Assembly: GCF_963678635.1 (NCBI RefSeq)
Contig: NC_087066.1
Location: forward strand, 21,547,996 to 21,611,995
Length of the DNA stretch: 64,000 nucleotides
Source of the DNA: Symsagittifera roscoffensis
Lineage: Eukaryota; Xenacoelomorpha; Acoela; Convolutidae
Reading direction: 5' to 3'
Shown here piece after piece: positions 49,762-61,558 of this stretch. The notes below the pieces were generated by a model. The model searched no databases. It saw nothing but the letters and a program-made list of their open reading frames with translations, and was not told the origin of the DNA. A program made the translations under genes and the position numbers. Position 1 is the first letter of the stretch. Every line of letters begins with the position of its first letter.

Positions 49762-50399
49762 TGGTTAGAATTTATTGCGAAAGAGGGTCAGAATAATCGG
49801 GAATTTTAAATCTTCAAAATTTCGATTGTCGAACGAATATTTCTGAGAAATACGAAAAATGGCCACTTTCGATTGAAAAGTGACAAAAACAAAACAACAG
49901 TGAAAATAGTGAAAGATAGTCGGACGATAACGATATAAAAAACGAAGCCTCTTATCGTGAAGATAACGCACGATAAGACACTTAGCGGAAGGAATTAGCG
50001 AGAAGGGAGGCTTCAGTGGGGAAGGAGTAGAGAGCAGTACCCTCCTGTGCCACGAATTGGGAGTAATAACGACGTTATTACAAGAAACTCACGGAAGCGG
50101 AGGCTCGGCCCCCCAGAGACAGTATATGCTGAAGGACTAAAAAAACTTACTTTTTAGCTACTCTGATGCCATAAATATTTGAATTAACACCGGTATTATC
50201 TGATATTTTAGAACATGAGTAGCAAGAAAGAGGAAAGGGTCAATCCATATCCAATGGATTTAATATAGAACTGTCACCAAAAACATAATAAAATAGGATA
50301 GTCGAGCCGTGTTTTTAATAGCAATCACATAGTCTGAGGATCCGAGACCCAGCTATGTGGTTGTAATCGCATGTAAACGAAAGCTGATTAAAAGTAGTT
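49762..50399 (+). repeat. partial LTR of element B (in duplication copy 1)
   Basis: The first part, about 640 bp, of the LTR that is complete at 52849-53660. It is truncated by the duplication junction. It resembles the A LTR in layout ('gaatatttctgagaaata', purine tract 50223-50239, 'gaccca gctatg'). Its left edge, TGGTTAGAATTT, is a best guess. Confidence 0.6.
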
Positions 50400-50400
50400 G

Positions 50401-51085
50401 CTCTGGTGAGCTGCTCTCCATGGGTTTACCAGACTCATCACGGCCCATAAAAATAGTGATAGTGGGAGTTATGATGGCGATACGATGGCTGGAAGCTCAT
50501 GTGAGAGAGAACAATAGACGGGAAGCGCCAACGAGAGAACAGTTGCAGAAATTGGATTGTCTAAAAGATTTAGATCTTTTTGTGACAATGTGCAAGACTC
50601 TAAACATTCCGATGGAAGTGAAAAATTTATGGGCAAGAAGACGACTGATGCCATGGTTCAGAGCTAACATGACTGCATGGTTGTACGAATATGCCAACAA
50701 GCATATGTCGAAGCACGGCAGAGTGTACAGTGGATATCAGCTGGACATTGGAGCAGGAGCTTTAAAGCGACCTTTCGTGACTCATCGGAATGCAGTGACC
50801 AGCGCTGTAAAAAGAATTTCCAGGACAAGTGAACGTAGTGGAAAGGAGAAGGAAGAGATGTTGAAGGTAGATTTGGGGAGAAACGTGACGTTGTGTCTCC
50901 ACAACAGCTTCTGCAGGAACAGAGAATTTAACGTGGATCCCCTACCTTGTTGCAAACAGAGGGTAGAAGAGCAGAAGTGTTGGAGGACTGCTTCCAAGAG
51001 CGTCAGAATAGCTAACGATGTGTTGCAAGACACAGAAACTGAAAATGCAGAGTCAATGTCACAGGAGGAAGAGATGGAACATTGA
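50401..51085 (+). pseudogene. duplicated C-terminal part of the third ORF
   Basis: Same reading frame as 47314-47998, with one synonymous difference (TTG/CTG). It lacks the N-terminal 116 codons, and the open frame extends only slightly upstream into the LTR of element B. It has no plausible start of its own, so it is a duplication by-product and not a gene. Confidence 0.8.
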
Positions 51086-52323
51086 CAAATGGTCGAAAGA
51101 ACAAGATGCAAAAAGAAAAAAAATTAGAAGAAGTTAGAAGTTTTAGAACTTCTAAACGACGAAAAGAAGAGAAACAAAGGAGTGACGAAAAAGAAGAAAT
51201 TAAACCTCAGAATTGTTTTATGTGTGTGAAAAAACTCAAGTGAGAAACCAAGCAACCAAGTTGTAATTGAAAATTGAAAAATTTAGTTGAGTTTTGAACA
51301 TGAAAGAATTTGTTGCATTTATAAATTTGCATTTTGATTTAAGTTAGTGGATTTAGAGACACTTACTATTTATTTAGAAAGGCTTGAGTAAAGTGTATAT
51401 TTAAATATTCTAGCCTGCATGACTGTTTTTAATGAACTAGAATGGACGAAAATGCAGATTCGAAATTTTAGCAGCTATCCTTCCGAATTAGCAGTTTTGA
51501 AGGATTAGCAGTGTTATTGGAACGATTAGCCAAACTGTGAAGGCTAGAATATTCTGGTTTTTCAATTTTTAATTTTTCGAACTATGACGTCATATTTTTG
51601 AGAAACGTCAGAACGGCCATTTTGGCAGAAAAACCGAAAAAAAACACAACAACAACAGTTGCGGCGACGATAACAACGGAAAAACTTAGAATCGGAATTA
51701 GAGACGATCAGAAATAGCAGAGACCGTTTTGAGTTGCAACTATTGTGTCGCTACAATAGGTGCAAGGCCGTTGCGAACAATGGTAAAGGGTAGAAGACAG
51801 TCTTCCGGAAGGAAAATAGAGGTCTTATTTCCCCGGATTCAAGAATCCGTAGGGGTCTCGGGACTGAAACTCATAGCATTTTATATAAACTTTTAGCTTC
51901 CCTATTATGTTCTGAATTGAATTAGATTAACATCTGAATTCATTTTGCTAGGATGAGAAGCTAGGAGTTGGGGGAAGGGAAAGGGTTGATCCATCTTCGA
52001 TGGAGATGATGATTTTTATCTACTGAACAAAAACAATAATAATTCAAGAAGTAGTAGTAGCCTTGATTTTAGGAGTGATCTCGTGGTCTGGAGACCCAGC
52101 CATGAGCTCACTGATTTTGCATGTAATTAAGTTAATTTGAGCGTTCTGGTCGAAGTCGGAGAACATTAACGTTTTTGTCGACCCGATGTTAGAAAGACCA
52201 CCAAAAGAACTGGCTTTGGTAGAGACGTTGAAAAACGAGTAAAGCTCTGTTTAGACGTTGGCCAGTCGTGTTAGGACCTAGCTTTATTTTCCGTCGATAT
52301 GTATCTTCCGGGCAAATGTTACA

Positions 52324-52848
52324 AAAATTGGTCTGACAGGGTAGTGTTTGAAACTCTTAAGATCATTGGGCAAAACAAAAATTTAGAGATAAAGGCATCA
52401 GAACCGAGAAATGATAAATGGTTGAAAGACTCACCCAAAACTTACAATGCAATATCGAGGCAATCCATCTCAACTGTTAACTGCAAAGGTTCGGCTAAAA
52501 TCCGGGTCACAAATGATTTTTGCAACAAGAAAATTGAAAACATGCTTGCCATCCCTCAAAACTTCCTTTGCTCGTGAACTGAGATCCAAAGTGGTGTACA
52601 AGATTACATGTACTGGATGTAACTCCACCTTTGAGGGCCAGACAGTCCGACATTTAGCCACGAGGGTCGATGAACATCGCAAAGGGGACTCCCCAGTAGG
52701 GCAACACTAGTTAAAATGTAATAAGGAGGTAGGCGCTACTGCTGAGCTGAAGTCAGAGATTACAGACCAAAAGCCAACTGTGCCATTCTGCCAGACTGGC
52801 ACAGCGCAACCTTCCGACTCAACATGGAAATAGAATTAGAGGCCTTAA
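52324..52848 (+). pseudogene. Penelope-like GIY-YIG fragment, copy 2
   Basis: Identical to 49237-49761, carried along in the 3,087-bp duplication, with the same frameshift and stop. It is not an independent insertion. Confidence 0.7.
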
Positions 52849-53660
52849 TGGTTAGAATTTATTGCGAAAGAGGGTCAGAATAATCGGGAATTTTAAATCT
52901 TCAAAATTTCGATTGTCGAACGAATATTTCTGAGAAATACGAAAAATGGCCACTTTCGATTGAAAAGTGACAAAAACAAAACAACAGTGAAAATAGTGAA
53001 AGATAGTCGGACGATAACGATATAAAAAACGAAGCCTCTTATCGTGAAGATAACGCACGATAAGACACTTAGCGGAAGGAATTAGCGAGAAGGGAGGCTT
53101 CAGTGGGGAAGGAGTAGAGAGCAGTACCCTCCTGTGCCACGAATTGGGAGTAATAACGACGTTATTACAAGAAACTCACGGAAGCGGAGGCTCGGCCCCC
53201 CAGAGACAGTATATGCTGAAGGACTAAAAAAACTTACTTTTTAGCTACTCTGATGCCATAAATATTTGAATTAACACCGGTATTATCTGATATTTTAGAA
53301 CATGAGTAGCAAGAAAGAGGAAAGGGTCAATCCATATCCAATGGATTTAATATAGAACTGTCACCAAAAACATAATAAAATAGGATAGTCGAGCCGTGTT
53401 TTTAATAGCAATCACATAGTCTGAGGATCCGAGACCCAGCTATGTGGTTGTAATCGCATGTAAACGAAAGCTGATTAAAAGTAGTTTGACTGATGGCCTG
53501 AAAATAGTAACTTTTTACTTAGCCCTAAACAGACCAGAAAATCAACTGGCTAGGTCGAGACGGTGAAAAACGAGTATGATTGGGTAATTGATGCCGGCCA
53601 GTCGTTAATAGATACATTTTCTACGCTCCGTCACTGTGTAGTATTTGGGCGAATGTTACA
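52849..53660 (+). repeat. 5' LTR of element B
   Basis: About 812 bp ending GGGCGAATGTTACA, the same terminus as the A LTR. Shared blocks with A include 'atatttctgagaaat', 'gagacccagc.atg' and 'gagacggtgaaaaac'. The left edge is not confirmed because the partner LTR is outside the window. A purine tract lies at 53310-53326. Confidence 0.65.
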
Positions 53661-53672
53661 TAGACGTTTTTA

Positions 53673-53687
53673 TGGCGCTCCTGGGTG
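53673..53687 (+). other. candidate primer-binding site of element B
   Basis: TGGCGCTCCTGGGTG, identical to element A and again 12 nt past the LTR end. Conservation amid diverged flanking DNA supports a functional site. Confidence 0.5.
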
Positions 53688-55324
53688 GGACTGTTAAAGG
53701 CATAAGACCATCATGATCAGGAAACGCTTCGGCGACGAACCCTCCGCTCCAGCAGTATGCCCGAGTTAGAGGCCTTAATGACCTTTATTGTACTAGGGGG
53801 CAGGTGCCGACCCTCTGCGTAGTACTATTTAGCTTTTTAACTTAGTTAAGACCGAAAATTCCGGGGGCCGTAGGTTTAGGTGGGAAATCTAGAGCCCGCT
53901 TATTCCAAGGTCCCGGGAACAAAAACAATTAAAGAGAAAGCGTAAAATCGAACAAAAAAAGTTTATAACAAAGAAAAAGCCAAAAACAAAATTATTTGAA
54001 ATTAAAAAAATACAAAAATAACAGTAAATAATCCAAAAAAGACCAAAAACAGTAAAAAACATAAAGTGACAGTTTATATGTTATTTCCGGACGAGATGTG
54101 TTCTGACCTTCCTATTTGTTGTTGTTTCAGATTGATTTATTTCATTTCTGATAGAAAGATTGAGTGTTTTGGTGGCGGGTTAGGTACCCTCCCTTGCGTG
54201 TAATTTGAGTATTTAAGCACGTCAATGGTGATTTTGCCGGCGACCGGAGGGTAGAGTGGCAAGCTGACCGACGTGTTCCACACTCAACAGGGGCATCAGG
54301 AACAACATCCACAACGACTGTTGGGTATCGTTGAAACAGTTTTGGTATCGTTCGGGTACTATTTCATTAAAACTTAAAGGGTGGGGGGCACAATTGGCGC
54401 GGCCCGATTGCATCCTCAATCGATCACGAGTTTCCGAGTTGAGGGTCTTAATTCGGGTTTTTTGGTGCAAAAGACAGTATAGTAATATTGACTAAAGATA
54501 GCTAATAGATTATTCTCCTTAATATATATTACTTATCTCCTATTTAGACTCTAGAAACACCCCAATTTTGTCGAAAATTTTTGATTTTCGATCAAACTGT
54601 TGACCCCCAAAATTTTGGATATCTGAGCTTTTCCGAACAGCAAAAAGCTTTTGAACAGGGAATTACTACGTAGTTTGATCCCCCTTACTAAAGAAATTGC
54701 ATAAAAAGACTCAGTAGATGTTAGAAAAAACAAAAGTTTTTCGATCAAAATTTTGATAATTTTCCAAATTTTGTCAATCAGTTTTGAGGATCGAATTTTT
54801 GAGTTCTTTGAGTTAGAGCAGTAAAAATTTTTTACATTAGGAGCGTGCTTGCATATCGTGCTTGGTTGCCAGATAGATTTTTGAGTAACCCTCCGAATAG
54901 CTCCGTAGATAGAGCTAACGACTTAAAGATTGGAAAAGGAAGGAATCGGAGGGTCCAGATTTGATAGTATTTGGCCAAATTTTTGTTTCCAAACCAATTT
55001 TGGTCAAATTGTTTGCATTATTGCAGTGCCGTACTGGGCTACTACGCTCGTTCCAATTATTTTTAGGCATAAGTCGAAGTTTTTGACCATTTTCCCGGAA
55101 CGCAACCGTTTTTGGATTGATAATCTCGGGAAAGAAATTTTTTTTAGCATTTGTTGGTTCGGAGGGTCCAAATTTTAGGGAACAGTCCGAGCGGCAGAAA
55201 ATTTTATAAGATCAACTTTTTATCCTACTGGGAAGGTCGAACGTGTCAGCCAACCTGGTTTCAAGTCAGTTAGACCGCATTTGGAGGCTTTACAGCGGTA
55301 GAATAATCCGTTTTCTCGATTTTT

Positions 55325-55690
55325 GGGGAACCCTCCGAAGTAACCCTCCGGAGTCAGCTAAGCTCCATAGCAACCCTCCTTAGTGGAAGTTTTCCAGGAG
55401 ACCCTCGGAAGAATTTAAAACAACCCCCCACAGAGAATTTAGTTTGTTTTGAGACTTTCTGAGACTCTTCCAAGTGAGATTTGAAAAATTTGAAATTTTG
55501 AAGGAATCCTCCGAAGTAACCCTCCGGATCGTATTAAGCCTCTTATTGACCCTCCTTAGTGAGATTAGGGTGACTCTCCGAAGTAACTTGGATGATTAAG
55601 GTACCCTCCGAGGTAAGCTAAGTGTCTTAACAACCCTCCGAAGTAACCCTCCGGAGTGACTTAGGCCCCTCAACAACCCTCCTTATTGAA
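55325..55690 (+). repeat. array of ACCCTCCGAAGTAACCCTCCGGAG motifs
   Basis: Repeated ccctccgaagtaaccctccgg blocks lie near 55330, 55507 and 55633, with single or variant copies near 55375, 55550, 55572, 55602 and 55674. The core CCCTCCGG is the reverse complement of the CCGGAGGG core in the A leader. A few forward-orientation copies (cggaggg) lie upstream at about 54244, 54947 and 55159. Confidence 0.72.
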
Positions 55691-55894
55691 AACTTAGGGG
55701 TACCTCCTGGGGCAATTTGGGCATCTAAAATATCCATTTAGAGTTGGAATAAAGGGTCGACTACCAACGGGCTAGCGTATTGAGATTATAAGAGCCCACT
55801 TGACCCGGAAGTTCGTGGTCAACTTTGGATTCTAGATCGGGTCTGTCAGAAGTACCCGAACCAAATTTTTTTGATTGTTATTTTGGTTGTGTGG

Positions 55895-56185
55895 TTGCCT
55901 TGAGCTACTTAACAGGAAAGCTCGGGCGATCCGGGAACACATAGAAGAAGAGCTCGGTGAGTGTATTAGCCAAATACACACTCACTCTAGAAGAGAATTT
56001 GTTCCCTGCTCTTGTGCACTTGGGGCGTCCCGGGTGTGGGAGAGCTTTTTCATAGACTTTAGAAACTTTCGATTAGAGGTTGCCTTGAGCTACTTAGTAG
56101 GACAGCTCAGGCAATCGCAGGACACCTAAAAGAAGACCTCGGTGAGTGTACTAGGCAAATACACACTCACTCGAGAAGACTGTTG
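55895..56185 (+). repeat. 105-bp direct repeat with internal hairpins, before gag of element B
   Basis: The block ttgccttgagctacttaaca...gtgagtgtattagccaaatacacactcactc at about 55896-56000 recurs at about 56082-56183 with moderate divergence. Each copy contains an inverted repeat, gtgagtgta.. / ..tacacactcac, that could form a stem-loop. Confidence 0.65.
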
Positions 56186-56627
56186 AGGGAAGTCTTTTTC
56201 TTTAAGACTAAGTTTTATATATCTACTCCTCAATCAACACTGCTCTTTTACAAAAGATTGCTTGATTTCAGCAAAGCAGTGATTTGATACGTGAGTGGCG
56301 GTAAAATTGATACTGACGAGAGGTCGCTGTCACCTGTAGGATTTTTTTATCTGATTACCAATTGTGTTTTGTGTATTGGTCACATCTTGTGAAAATTTTC
56401 TGATACTGTTATACAAGATAACTGGGTGGAGTTAGCATTATCTTAATACTAAGCAAGCCCTGTGTGCAACTTTAGCTGAGTCACTAATATCATAACCAAG
56501 GGACCCAAAGAACATTTTTGATACTGAGGAAGTCGAGTAGAGAGCGTTAAATAAACTAATTTGAACTTATTTGCGATACGTGTGCAGTGTCGTTAAATTG
56601 TACGATTACTACTATTTGTTACAAAAC

Positions 56628-57675
56628 ATGCAGCGTAGATACTCCTTAGGATTGATTACTAAGATTCCCAGGCTGAGCAAGGGAAGCACGCAAAAGTTTA
56701 AGACTAGACGTAGCGAAGCTTCGTTTAGCAGCGTTTCCGACGTTTTTGCTGACAACGGAGCGACTGAAGGTCAAGCTGATCTTTCAGTGAGCGGAATGAA
56801 ATTAAGAAGCGAGAAGAACCTCGATGGCAATCGAGGGCGAAGTGCCGAGGCGCTTACGGATCCCTTCGACGAAGGGGAACAAACGCTGATCCGACCCGAC
56901 TTTGAGCCAGGCGAGGACCTCGAACGGGAAGAAGTCGAAAGAACGGAGGAGGCCTCGGAGCGTTCCGAGGTCGAACCGCGAGAAGAAGTGTTGTTCAGGG
57001 GAACTTCTAAAGCAGAGACTAAGAGTAATAAGTGGAGAAAAGAACAATCATCTCTGGTCAAGCGCAAGAATGCGATGATGTCGAGTGTAAGTCCGAGTGA
57101 AGAACAAACGGGTTCGAAAGCCAATAAAAGCTGGAAGTCTTTGTACGATGAGCGCATGGCGTCACTACAAACTGAAGGTCTATCTTCCAGTTATGACCAT
57201 CCGGAGATAACCCATCCGGATGTGGACTTCACGCCGTGCGCAAGGAATGACATGAGCAGGAGGGCGTTGTCCACCTCGCCGACCAGGCCCAAATCTGATG
57301 GTATAACCGTAGGAGCATCCTCGACGTTCGACAGGTTGATGATGTCGATGGATAAACAAAAGGGCGGCGCGTCATTGAGTACCAAGCTGCAACCGCAGTT
57401 GACCTCATCTTCTCTGGGTCTAACCCCGGCATCGGAGGCGGCTGGCGATATAAGTGACATGTTTGCTGGCGTAATGACAGGCCTAGGAAGCTGCGATGGG
57501 ACATGACTAAAAGAATAGATCAAGTTGACGAGAGAGCTCACCAGGGTCAAGAGAAATTGCGAGATGAGCTGACAAACGTGAATTCGCAGGCGAGAGTCGA
57601 TCAGGCTCAATTGATTCGCAGCACCGATCAATGCCTGGCGGAGATCTTGGCTCAAGCAAACAAGGAGTCATAGGA
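56628..57675 (+). pseudogene. gag: element B gag, N-terminal and coiled-coil part
   Basis: The ATG at 56628 (MQRRYSLGLITKIPRLSKG) opens a 293-codon frame to TGA 57504-57506. It is basic first and then Glu-rich (EREEVERTEEASERSEVEPR), as in A. The coiled-coil stretch follows in the next frame, starting at an overlapping ATG (57503) and ending at TAG near 57673; in A these are one frame. A short shift between them is therefore a lesion or, less likely, a programmed event. No enzymatic domain. Confidence 0.7.
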
Positions 57676-58079
57676 AAGAGAAGTTAGGATGACAAGAGAG
57701 ATCGAGCGATTATAGAACGATCACGGCAATACCTATGCTCATACGATGACTAGCCTGGAGAAGAGGTTGGATGTCTTTACCTTGACGAGATCTTAAACGG
57801 GAGCAATCGGGAGGAGCGTTCCAACCGAAGGGAGTGATCACGCCAGGCCAATAGTGGAGATGGATCACGCAGCTATGCCGGGGCCCAGCAAAGCTCGAGA
57901 ACGAGTTATGAATCTAAGCATAGGGAAGGGCCCATGGCAGCCCCATCGAGACCAGGTTGGACAAACCCAGTCCCGCCTGAGGCGGAGGTCACTCCGGAGA
58001 CAAGATTGCCCACTGTGCCACAAGTCAGATCGGTGCCAGATCTGACTACGGTCTCGCAGGACACAACGATGTATGCTTC

Positions 58080-58600
58080 GATTTTTAGCGTCTGAATAGA
58101 TCTCTCGAAACATTAATCACCAAGCTCTCGAAGTCAACCGAGAGAGGAGAGAGGTCAAGAAGGACACTGAAAAAGCCGAAATCATACAAGCACGAGTCAG
58201 ATGGCTGCATCGATACTTGGATAGAGGTGATGAAGTTCCACGTTGAATCTCTCAAAGAAACAGGAGTGCAGCGCACTGACAAGCAACCTGGAGGGTACCG
58301 CCCTAAATTGTGTAATGGCGACGTCCTGCTGAATCGCTTCGGCTCTGGAGTACAAGGGCATCAGGCTATGGTGAAGTTCGAAAAGAGACGTCAAAGAGAT
58401 GACGAATCCATAGACAAGTTTTTGGACGACCTTGAATTACTCAGAAGGAGAAGCAATCCCGATTAGAGAATATCAGAGCGGAGCTTAGCGATTGCCTTGA
58501 AGTTCATGGATGGAGTAAAGAGTGATGATCTGAAAACCATGCTAGCCACACACTTCACCCTGTCGCTTGACCAGGTACCCACGCCCGATGATTTGGTATG
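58080..58600 (+). pseudogene. gag: element B gag capsid region (broken)
   Basis: Pieces match the A capsid: a DGCIDTWIEV-type segment near 58200 in one frame, and LLNRFGSGVQGHQAMVKFEK and DESIDKFLDDLELL at 58320-58466 in another. About 50 bp coding the AKKQYQRDTAEKIFE segment of A are missing near 58320, and a TAG follows at 58464. Confidence 0.7.
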
Positions 58601-59059
58601 ATGTCGCGTGAGTACTTGCTCATAAAACCGAGGGCGCAAAACCGTTACAGCAATTATGGCAACTACAGCGGAACCAACACTGGCGCGAGCTCCAGTTTTT
58701 ACAGACCTCGTGACGACATGGATAAGAGGAGGTCATGTGCGAATTGTGGCTCGATGGACCACCATGTTTCCTCATGTTCTGCTTACAAACAGAACATGAA
58801 GGTGATAGGCTATTTTCTCGATGACGTTGATGCGACCGACGAGGACCACGAAGAGTACGTCATAGGACTCATTATGAAGTATGGACCAAAGTGCTTCTTC
58901 TGTAATTTGAAAGGACATTTCAAGTCGGATTGTACTCAATTTTGGGATGCGGTGGCGGACGCGAAACATCCCCGAGCTGATGAACTCAATGCCGAAGGAT
59001 GTATTGTTGAGGACTTCGTTCACAGACGATCGGACATCGACCCAGGTCCAAGCCACTGA
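58598..59059 (+). pseudogene. gag: element B nucleocapsid with two intact zinc knuckles
   Basis: Carries CANCGSMDHHVSSC and CFFCNLKGHFKSDC, both perfect CX2CX4HX4C knuckles that bind the packaging signal in retroelement RNA, about 60 residues apart. The downstream end is not native: after KHPR the frame enters an 89-bp patch copied from the RNase H-integrase spacer and stops at TGA 59057-59059. Confidence 0.8.
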
Positions 59060-59063
59060 AGAG
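58975..59063 (+). repeat. 89-bp patch duplicated from 62599-62688
   Basis: agctg(a/g)tgaactcaatgcc through ccaagccactgaaga matches 62599-62688 with few differences. At 62599 the sequence is in its native context, since element A has the equivalent protein SIVQQLVSSIPQEIL there. At 58975 it interrupts the KHPR...EEALSGVKAS linker seen in A. Confidence 0.8.
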
Positions 59064-59065
59064 GC

Positions 59066-59773
59066 GCTTTCGGGCGTCAAAGCCAGTCGAGCACGTCTGA
59101 TGAACGAGGCTGAGTCTCGGAGAAAAGAGACGACACCGAGCATATTTACGACTAAGAAGGTGAAGACCTTGCCTGAAGAGGTCAAGACATACGCCCGCTC
59201 AAGGTGGATTATGGCTTAGCGGCACGGACTGCATTACAGAATGTCCAGCAGGAGCTAGCCACGAAAGAAGTTGAGCAATGGGTACGGTCAGAACTAGAAA
59301 GCAAAGATCTTCGGGAGAGAATTGACATTCTGGGGAAAACAACGAAAGAAGAAGACAAGCAGAAACCCAGAAAACCGACACAAAAGCTAAATGTTATATC
59401 GGTTAAAACCTTTGGCATGACGAAAGAAGGAACGAAGATAATGACCATTATTTCGGTCGCAGGACACCAAGTGTTCAAGAGCTTGAGTGAACCGTCCGAG
59501 ATCACGCTGGTACACCTGGACATTTATGCAGACTACCTGAGGGAGAAGGATCCCAAGTTGGACTCCAGGGCAGTGCGAGCGCTGCTCACGACAGGAGGTC
59601 CAAGGCTAATGAGAGTAGATGGGCATTACATCGATTTCCATGGCCCATATCCGATTCTGATGAATGTGGAAGGCATTAATATCTACACAAAGGCTCACGT
59701 GACGGCATTAATATCAAGTAGGCCGGCTATATATTGGTCGAGAAGAGCTGAAGGTGCGACGAATTGGACATAA
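59066..59773 (+). pseudogene. pol: element B gag-pol linker
   Basis: Resumes EEALSGVKASRARLMNEAESRRK in one frame, then from 59204 a 189-codon frame with KLNVIS, ISVAGHQVFKSLSEPSE, HLDIYADYLR and VRALLTTGGPR. The same segment in A is split by a frameshift, so comparing the two shows the ancestral frame ran straight into protease. Function of this conserved segment is unknown. The frame here is lost near 59720. Confidence 0.65.
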
Positions 59774-60579
59774 TGCCATGCTTTGAACAGGATGCGGTCC
59801 ACATAGGTTGCGAAGCCGATCTGGCCGCACATGTGCTAGATATGCAGGGCAGACAACTTTCAGTAAAAGGACTGTTAGACATGAGAGCAGTGGTCAGCGT
59901 CATGCCGGTCAGCACGTGGACCGACATGGGCTTCGACAGGTCGGATGTGATAGCGACAAACATCAGACTGGCAGCTGCCAATCAGGGAGCGATCTATGTG
60001 ACAGAGCGGACCCCGATTATATCACTGCAGCTTGGAGGAAGACATCTTTGGATGAGCTTCCTGGTAGTGGAAATTTTAGACGAATCCGATCAATTCATCC
60101 TGGGGAGGGACTTCCTACGCAATTTTGATGTCACGATCGACCTCAAGGACGGGTTGATTAGGATCAAAGATCCTGAGAGAAAGTATGAAAAGAAACCTCT
60201 TAATAAGATCTTAAATAACCAGGCAAAGGTGCCAATTTTTCTGGATCGAAAAGTTAGATTGAAGTCAAACCAAGCCGTAGTAGCGACGTTTAGGATGAGA
60301 AACTTGAATGAACTCAGTAATGACAAACAGGTGTGTCTGGTACCAAACCCAAACAATAAAAGCTCGGCTAGTTTAGGAAGAAGCTTCTCACTCACTCAGA
60401 GCGGACAAAGTGTGAGTGTGTTGTTGAACACAGAAACAACCACAAGGACAATACAGAGGGGGAAGAAACTTGGCTACGCATTGCCTCTGTACACAGACTT
60501 TCAGATTGTGGAGAACTTGAAAAAGTTTGATGTAACTAAATGTCCCTTGTACGCGAACCAGGAATGTATACTGAAGTGA
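59764..60579 (+). pseudogene. pol: element B protease with mutated active site
   Basis: Matches the A protease region throughout (RLAAANQGAIYV, FILGRDFLRNFDV), but the catalytic Asp-Thr-Gly reads Asp-Met-Arg (GLLDMRAVVSVMP). An aspartic protease with this change should be inactive. TGA at 60577-60579 interrupts the link to RT. Confidence 0.85.
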
Positions 60580-61558
60580 ATAGATGAAATGAAATCTTCT
60601 AAGAAATTGTTTTCAATGAAGTCGGAGACAGATGATGGGTTGTCTAGTTGTTCGAATTTTCCCGAGATACCAAAAGAAACAGAGTTAGGAGCAAATAAAC
60701 CTGTCCTACCCGAGATAGAACATCTGAAGGGTAAAATATCGGACAAAGAACTAGATTCGCTCAGGGCGGTGCTAAATCGGAATGCAAACGTTTTTTCGAA
60801 ACATAAGACCAATATAGGTTGCTGCAATTTTGTAGAGCACGGGATTGAGATAGGAGAGGGCTCGGTACCTCATAGGGAAGGGGCGAGAAGGATGACCCCA
60901 CATAAGTCAGAAGCGTGCAGGAAAGAAATCGAGATGTTAATGGAGTACGACATGATTGAACCGTCGAAGTCACCCTGGGCTTGTGGCGTGGTCATGGCCA
61001 AGAAGAAAGGGGGCACCTCAGGTTTTGTTGTGATTTCCGTTACTTGAATGCAGTGACGATAAAGGACGCATACCCGATTCTCCGCATTGATGAGAGCCTT
61101 TCAAGCTGGGGGACGCGAAGTTCTTCACGACGTTGGATTTGGGCTCTGCGTTCTGGCAAGTGCCACTCAGAAAGCAAGATCGGGAGAAAACGGGCTTCGC
61201 GCACGAGCTGGGATTGTTCCAGTGGAAGATGATGCCGTTCAGATTGTGCAACGCGGCAGCCACATTCCAGCAATTTATGGCCCAGGCACTCCAGAATGTA
61301 ACAAAGAAATACGGGAACCTCATCATGTGTTATGTCGATGATGGCGTGATCGCAACCCTAGAGGATCATATAGAGAGGTTGGATGAGGTGTTTACTTGCA
61401 TGAAGCAGGCGAGCCTGAAGTCTAAACCCTCAAAGTGCGAAATGCTCAAAGACTCCATAAAGTATCTGGGCCGCCTTGTGGATAAGCATGGAGTGAGACT
61501 GGATCCCGAAGCGGTCGAAGCGGTCTCGACTTGGAAGGCATCGTAGACAGACACACAA
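60580..61558 (+). pseudogene. pol: element B reverse transcriptase (frameshifted)
   Basis: Frames 60589-61047, 60981-61150 and 61133-61546 together cover the RT: PHREGARRMTPHKSEAC, SPWACGVVMAKKKGG, then RFCCDFRYLNAVT after a shift, then LDLGSAFWQVPLRKQDR and MCYVDDGVIAT with the catalytic Asp pair. At least two small indels and a TAG near 61544 break it. The fingers, palm and thumb are otherwise complete. Confidence 0.85.

Larger units (their letters stand above)
47314..50400 (+). repeat. tandem duplication, copy 1 (3,087-bp period)
   Basis: Copy 1 of a head-to-tail duplication whose second copy is 50401-53486. It contains the end of the third ORF, the 3' UTR and 3' LTR of element A, the GIY-YIG fragment and the first part of the element B LTR. 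The left edge is sharp at ctctggtgagctgctctcc. By eye the only difference noticed from copy 2 is T versus C at 47402/50489. Position 50400 (g) is a single extra junction base. Confidence 0.9.
50401..53486 (+). repeat. tandem duplication, copy 2
   Basis: Begins within the third-ORF sequence and ends at agtagtt, where it continues into the rest of the element B LTR. Copy 2 is therefore the one joined to element B, and copy 1 the one joined to element A. Near-identity over 3 kb means a very recent duplication or an assembly artefact. There is no microhomology beyond about one base at the junction. Confidence 0.9.
53688..56627 (+). other. untranslated leader of element B
   Basis: About 3 kb with no conserved ORF. 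It holds A-rich low complexity near 53930-54060, the CCTCCG motif array, and a direct repeat with internal hairpins just before gag. The plus-strand ORFs at 54930-55178 and 55875-56129 have no homologue in the A leader and are not called. Confidence 0.6.

Noticed and set aside
54930-55178. 82-codon ORF in the leader of element B
   Set aside because: Not conserved in the leader of element A and begins in the motif-rich region; likely chance.
57191-57655. 154-codon minus-strand ORF opposite gag of element B
   Set aside because: Shadow of the gag frame; composition mirrors the coding strand.
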